NCBI GenBank assembly: GCA_030432455.1
Contig: JAUIHC010000120.1
Coordinates: 1-8,170 of the forward strand
Length of the DNA stretch: 8,170 bases
DNA from: Phycisphaerae bacterium
GTDB taxonomy: Bacteria; Planctomycetota; Phycisphaerae; Phycisphaerales; SM1A02
Direction of reading: 5' to 3'
Positions within the stretch are counted from its first letter, which is position 1; each line of letters begins with the position of its first letter. The notes under the pieces are model-generated. The model saw nothing but the letters and a program-made list of their open reading frames with translations, did not search any database and was not told the origin of the DNA. This document shows positions 6,306-8,170 of this stretch, piece after piece. The position numbers and the translations under genes are program-made.

Positions 6306-7754
6306 ATGCACCGCAGTTCCGACCCGGCTTCGCAGGCCGGCCCTTCGTCCTCTCCGGTTTCCGGACCCCGCCGGCAGCCCGCCCCCATGGCCAGTGCCGG
6401 TCGCGGGGGCGAGCCCCGCGGCTCGAACAGCGGCGGCAGCGGCCCCGGTGGCGGTGCTACCCCCGGTGGTGGAGGCGGAGGCGGAGGCGGGAACGGCGGC
6501 TTCCGCGGTCGCAAGATCACGACCTGCTCGTTCTGCGGCAAGACCTCCCGAGAGGTCGGCCCGATGGTCGAGGGGCCGGGCGATGTCTACATCTGCACCA
6601 ACTGCACGGACCTCTGCCAGAACATCTTCCGGCAGGAGCGGCGTCGGGTCGATCGTGGCCAGCCCCTCTTCAGTTCGATCCCGACTCCCCGCCAGCTCCG
6701 CGAGTTCCTCGATCAGTACGTGATCGGGCAGGACCGCGCCAAGCGATCGCTCGCGGTCGCGGTGCACACGCATTACAAGCGACTCATGCACGCCGAGCTC
6801 GAGGAGGCTGACGTCGAGCTCGACAAGTCGAACGTCCTCCTGATCGGGCACACCGGCACGGGCAAGACGCTGCTGGCCCGGACGCTCGCCCGCATCCTGA
6901 ACGTCCCCTTCGCGATCGGCGACGCCACCACCCTCACCGAGGCGGGCTATGTCGGCGAGGACGTCGAGAACCTGCTCCTGAAGCTCCTTCAGGCCGCGGA
7001 CTACGACCTCGAGACGGCCCAGCGGGGCATCATCTACATCGACGAGATCGACAAGATCGGCAAGACCAGCGGGAACGTGTCGATCACCCGCGACGTGTCG
7101 GGCGAAGGCGTGCAGCAGTCGCTGCTCAAGATGCTCGAAGGCACCGTCGCCAACGTTCCCCCGCAGGGCGGCCGCAAGCATCCCGAACAGCAGTACATCC
7201 AGCTCGACACCTCCCACGTCCTCTTCGTCTGCGGCGGCTCGTTCGTCGGGCTCGAGGACATCATCCGCAAGCGACTCGGCTCGAGCCGGATCGGCTTCGG
7301 GCTGGGATCCGGCGGTGGCGGGAAGGTCGCCGAGGGCGACCCCGTGCTCACGCAGGTCGTCCCCGAGGACATCCTCGAGTTCGGCCTCATCCCCGAACTG
7401 GTGGGCCGTCTGCCGATCATCTGTCCCCTCGAGCCGCTGAACCAGGCCGCGATGGTCCGAATCCTGACCGAGCCTCGGAACGCCATCGTCAAGCAGTACC
7501 AGCACCTCTTCTCGCTGGAGAACGCGACGCTGGAATTCACGACCGAAGCGCTGGAAGCGATCGCCGATCGGGCGATGAAGCGAGAGACCGGAGCCCGGGC
7601 CCTGCGGGCGATCATGGACGAGATCATGGTCGATCTTCTCTACGATCTGCCGGAGCGGGACAACGAAGGCGTGACCTATGTCCTCGACGCCGAATCGGTC
7701 GAGGGCGGCGCCTCGCTGGAGCGGATGGAGCGCCGCAGCCGTTCGTCCGCCTGA
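6306..7754 (+). CDS. clpX: ClpX, AAA+ unfoldase subunit of ClpXP protease
   Basis: Hexameric ATPase that recognises tagged or damaged proteins, unfolds them and threads them into ClpP. It has 482 residues (E. coli 424); the excess is a disordered N-terminal extension of about 70 residues with nine consecutive glycines at 54-62. A C4 zinc finger follows (Cys74-x2-Cys77, Cys97-x2-Cys100). The AAA+ core has Walker A GHTGTGKT at 181-188 (Lys187), pore-loop GYVG at 214-217, Walker B YIDEID with Asp246/Glu247, the RKH loop at 290-292, the ClpP-docking tripeptide IGF at 329-331, and sensor-2 GAR with Arg431. Walker A normally reads GPTGSGKT in ClpX, so the Pro-to-His change is unusual, but the nucleotide-contacting residues remain. 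All functional loops are present, so it should be active and should need a ClpP encoded elsewhere. It lies 95 nt after the SHOCT gene and 15 nt before the next gene. Confidence 0.98.
   Translation: MHRSSDPASQAGPSSSPVSGPRRQPAPMASAGRGGEPRGSNSGGSGPGGGATPGGGGGGGGGNGGFRGRKITTCSFCGKTSREVGPMVEGPGDVYICTNCTDLCQNIFRQERRRVDRGQPLFSSIPTPRQLREFLDQYVIGQDRAKRSLAVAVHTHYKRLMHAELEEADVELDKSNVLLIGHTGTGKTLLARTLARILNVPFAIGDATTLTEAGYVGEDVENLLLKLLQAADYDLETAQRGIIYIDEIDKIGKTSGNVSITRDVSGEGVQQSLLKMLEGTVANVPPQGGRKHPEQQYIQLDTSHVLFVCGGSFVGLEDIIRKRLGSSRIGFGLGSGGGGKVAEGDPVLTQVVPEDILEFGLIPELVGRLPIICPLEPLNQAAMVRILTEPRNAIVKQYQHLFSLENATLEFTTEALEAIADRAMKRETGARALRAIMDEIMVDLLYDLPERDNEGVTYVLDAESVEGGASLERMERRSRSSA
6465..6491 (+). repeat. 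GGAGGC hexamer repeat encoding polyglycine in clpX
   Basis: Three perfect GGAGGC copies (6471-6488) are flanked by GGTGGT and GGCGGG and encode nine glycines in the N-terminal extension of ClpX. The G-runs on the coding strand could form a two-layer G-quadruplex in DNA or mRNA. A hexamer repeat is prone to in-frame length change. Confidence 0.7.
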
Positions 7755-7769
7755 CCACGAGACCGACCA

Positions 7770-8170
7770 GTGACGACGCCCTCGTCTGAAGACACCGCGA
7801 ACGCCCGCGACACGATCCGTGCCGCGGGCGTCGCGCTTCTGGAGGCGATCGACCGAACGCCGCTTCCGGCGGACCTCGATGCCCGCCTCGACGCCTTCTG
7901 CGAACTCGCCTTCGCCGAACTCGCACCGACGGGCGTGAGCTGGCTCGGCTTCTATCGCGTGACCGACACCGGCGATGCGATGACGCTGGTGGCGTGTCGA
8001 GACCGTCCGGCGTGCTCGCCCATCGGGCTGCACGGCGTCTGCGGCCAGTCGCTCCGCACCGGGCGGACGCGGATCGTCGCCGACGTGCTCGAACTGGGCG
8101 ACGCCTATGTCGCCTGCGATCCGCGTGATCGTTCGGAGATCGTGATTCCCCTGCTCGGCGGCGGCGAGTC
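7770..8170 (+). CDS. msrC: Free methionine-(R)-sulfoxide reductase, GAF domain (3' end outside window)
   Basis: Reduces free L-methionine-(R)-sulfoxide to methionine in the cytoplasm, with thioredoxin as the usual electron source. The start is GTG 7770, 15 nt after the clpX stop. No earlier start is possible, because this frame is closed by the clpX TGA. There is no clear Shine-Dalgarno sequence. The 133 visible residues cover most of the single GAF domain: WLGFY near residue 58, PAC with Cys82, HGVCGQ with Cys91, and VACD with Cys116, followed by RSEIVIPL. These three cysteines correspond to Cys84, Cys94 and catalytic Cys118 of the E. coli enzyme (MsrC, formerly YebR). The Cys82-Cys91 spacing is one residue shorter than in E. 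coli. The last part of the fold is cut off by the window edge. Placement after clpX suggests co-transcription within a protein-quality and oxidative-repair cluster. The family call is strong, although in vivo substrate preference is not shown by sequence. Confidence 0.88.
   Translation, partial: MTTPSSEDTANARDTIRAAGVALLEAIDRTPLPADLDARLDAFCELAFAELAPTGVSWLGFYRVTDTGDAMTLVACRDRPACSPIGLHGVCGQSLRTGRTRIVADVLELGDAYVACDPRDRSEIVIPLLGGGE

Noticed and set aside
5574..8033. An 819-codon minus-strand open frame across tig, SHOCT, clpX and the msr gene
   Set aside because: It crosses several real + strand genes and the gaps between them, has low-complexity Ala/Ser/Arg stretches, and shows no recognisable domain. 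It arises from GC-rich antisense codons.

Overview
The window is a GC-rich bacterial chromosome segment (about two thirds G+C by eye, with strong G/C preference at third codon positions). All five recognisable genes lie on the + strand. A type III glutamine synthetase, a divergent trigger factor, a small SHOCT-domain membrane protein beside clpX, and heavy Glu/Asp/Arg/Gly/Ala use suggest a planctomycete, perhaps of the Phycisphaerae. This placement is an inference from gene style, not from a marker gene.

Layout. Positions 1-1504 hold the 3' part of a von Willebrand A (VWA) domain protein with an intact metal-binding (MIDAS) site; its start lies outside the window. A gap of about 480 bp (1505-1981) has no credible gene. 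It contains a 20-bp dyad that overlaps a candidate promoter, two small hairpins (one with a UUCG loop) and a three-copy 12-bp pyrimidine-rich tandem repeat. It probably acts as the promoter and long leader of glnN (1982-4171), a complete type III glutamine synthetase. A strong hairpin (4234-4267) closes that unit. A candidate promoter then starts a second block: trigger factor (tig, 4385-5809), a 134-residue membrane-anchored SHOCT protein whose GTG start overlaps the tig stop, ClpX (6306-7754), and the 5' part of a free methionine-(R)-sulfoxide reductase (7770 to the window end).

How the genes fit together. The right half is a protein-quality-control cluster: a chaperone for nascent chains, the unfoldase of the ClpXP protease, and an enzyme that repairs oxidised free methionine. 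The familiar tig-clpP-clpX order is altered. clpP is absent, and a small SHOCT membrane protein sits in its place. ClpX keeps its zinc finger, pore loops and ClpP-docking IGF tripeptide, so a ClpP is expected elsewhere in the genome. The left half pairs nitrogen assimilation (glnN) with the end of an apparently unrelated VWA gene.

Nothing here is clearly a new defence or mobile system. The items most worth a second look are the SHOCT gene in the clpP position, the glnN leader with its dyad, a trigger factor whose PPIase site looks degenerate, and ClpX's glycine-rich N-terminal extension and altered Walker A motif.
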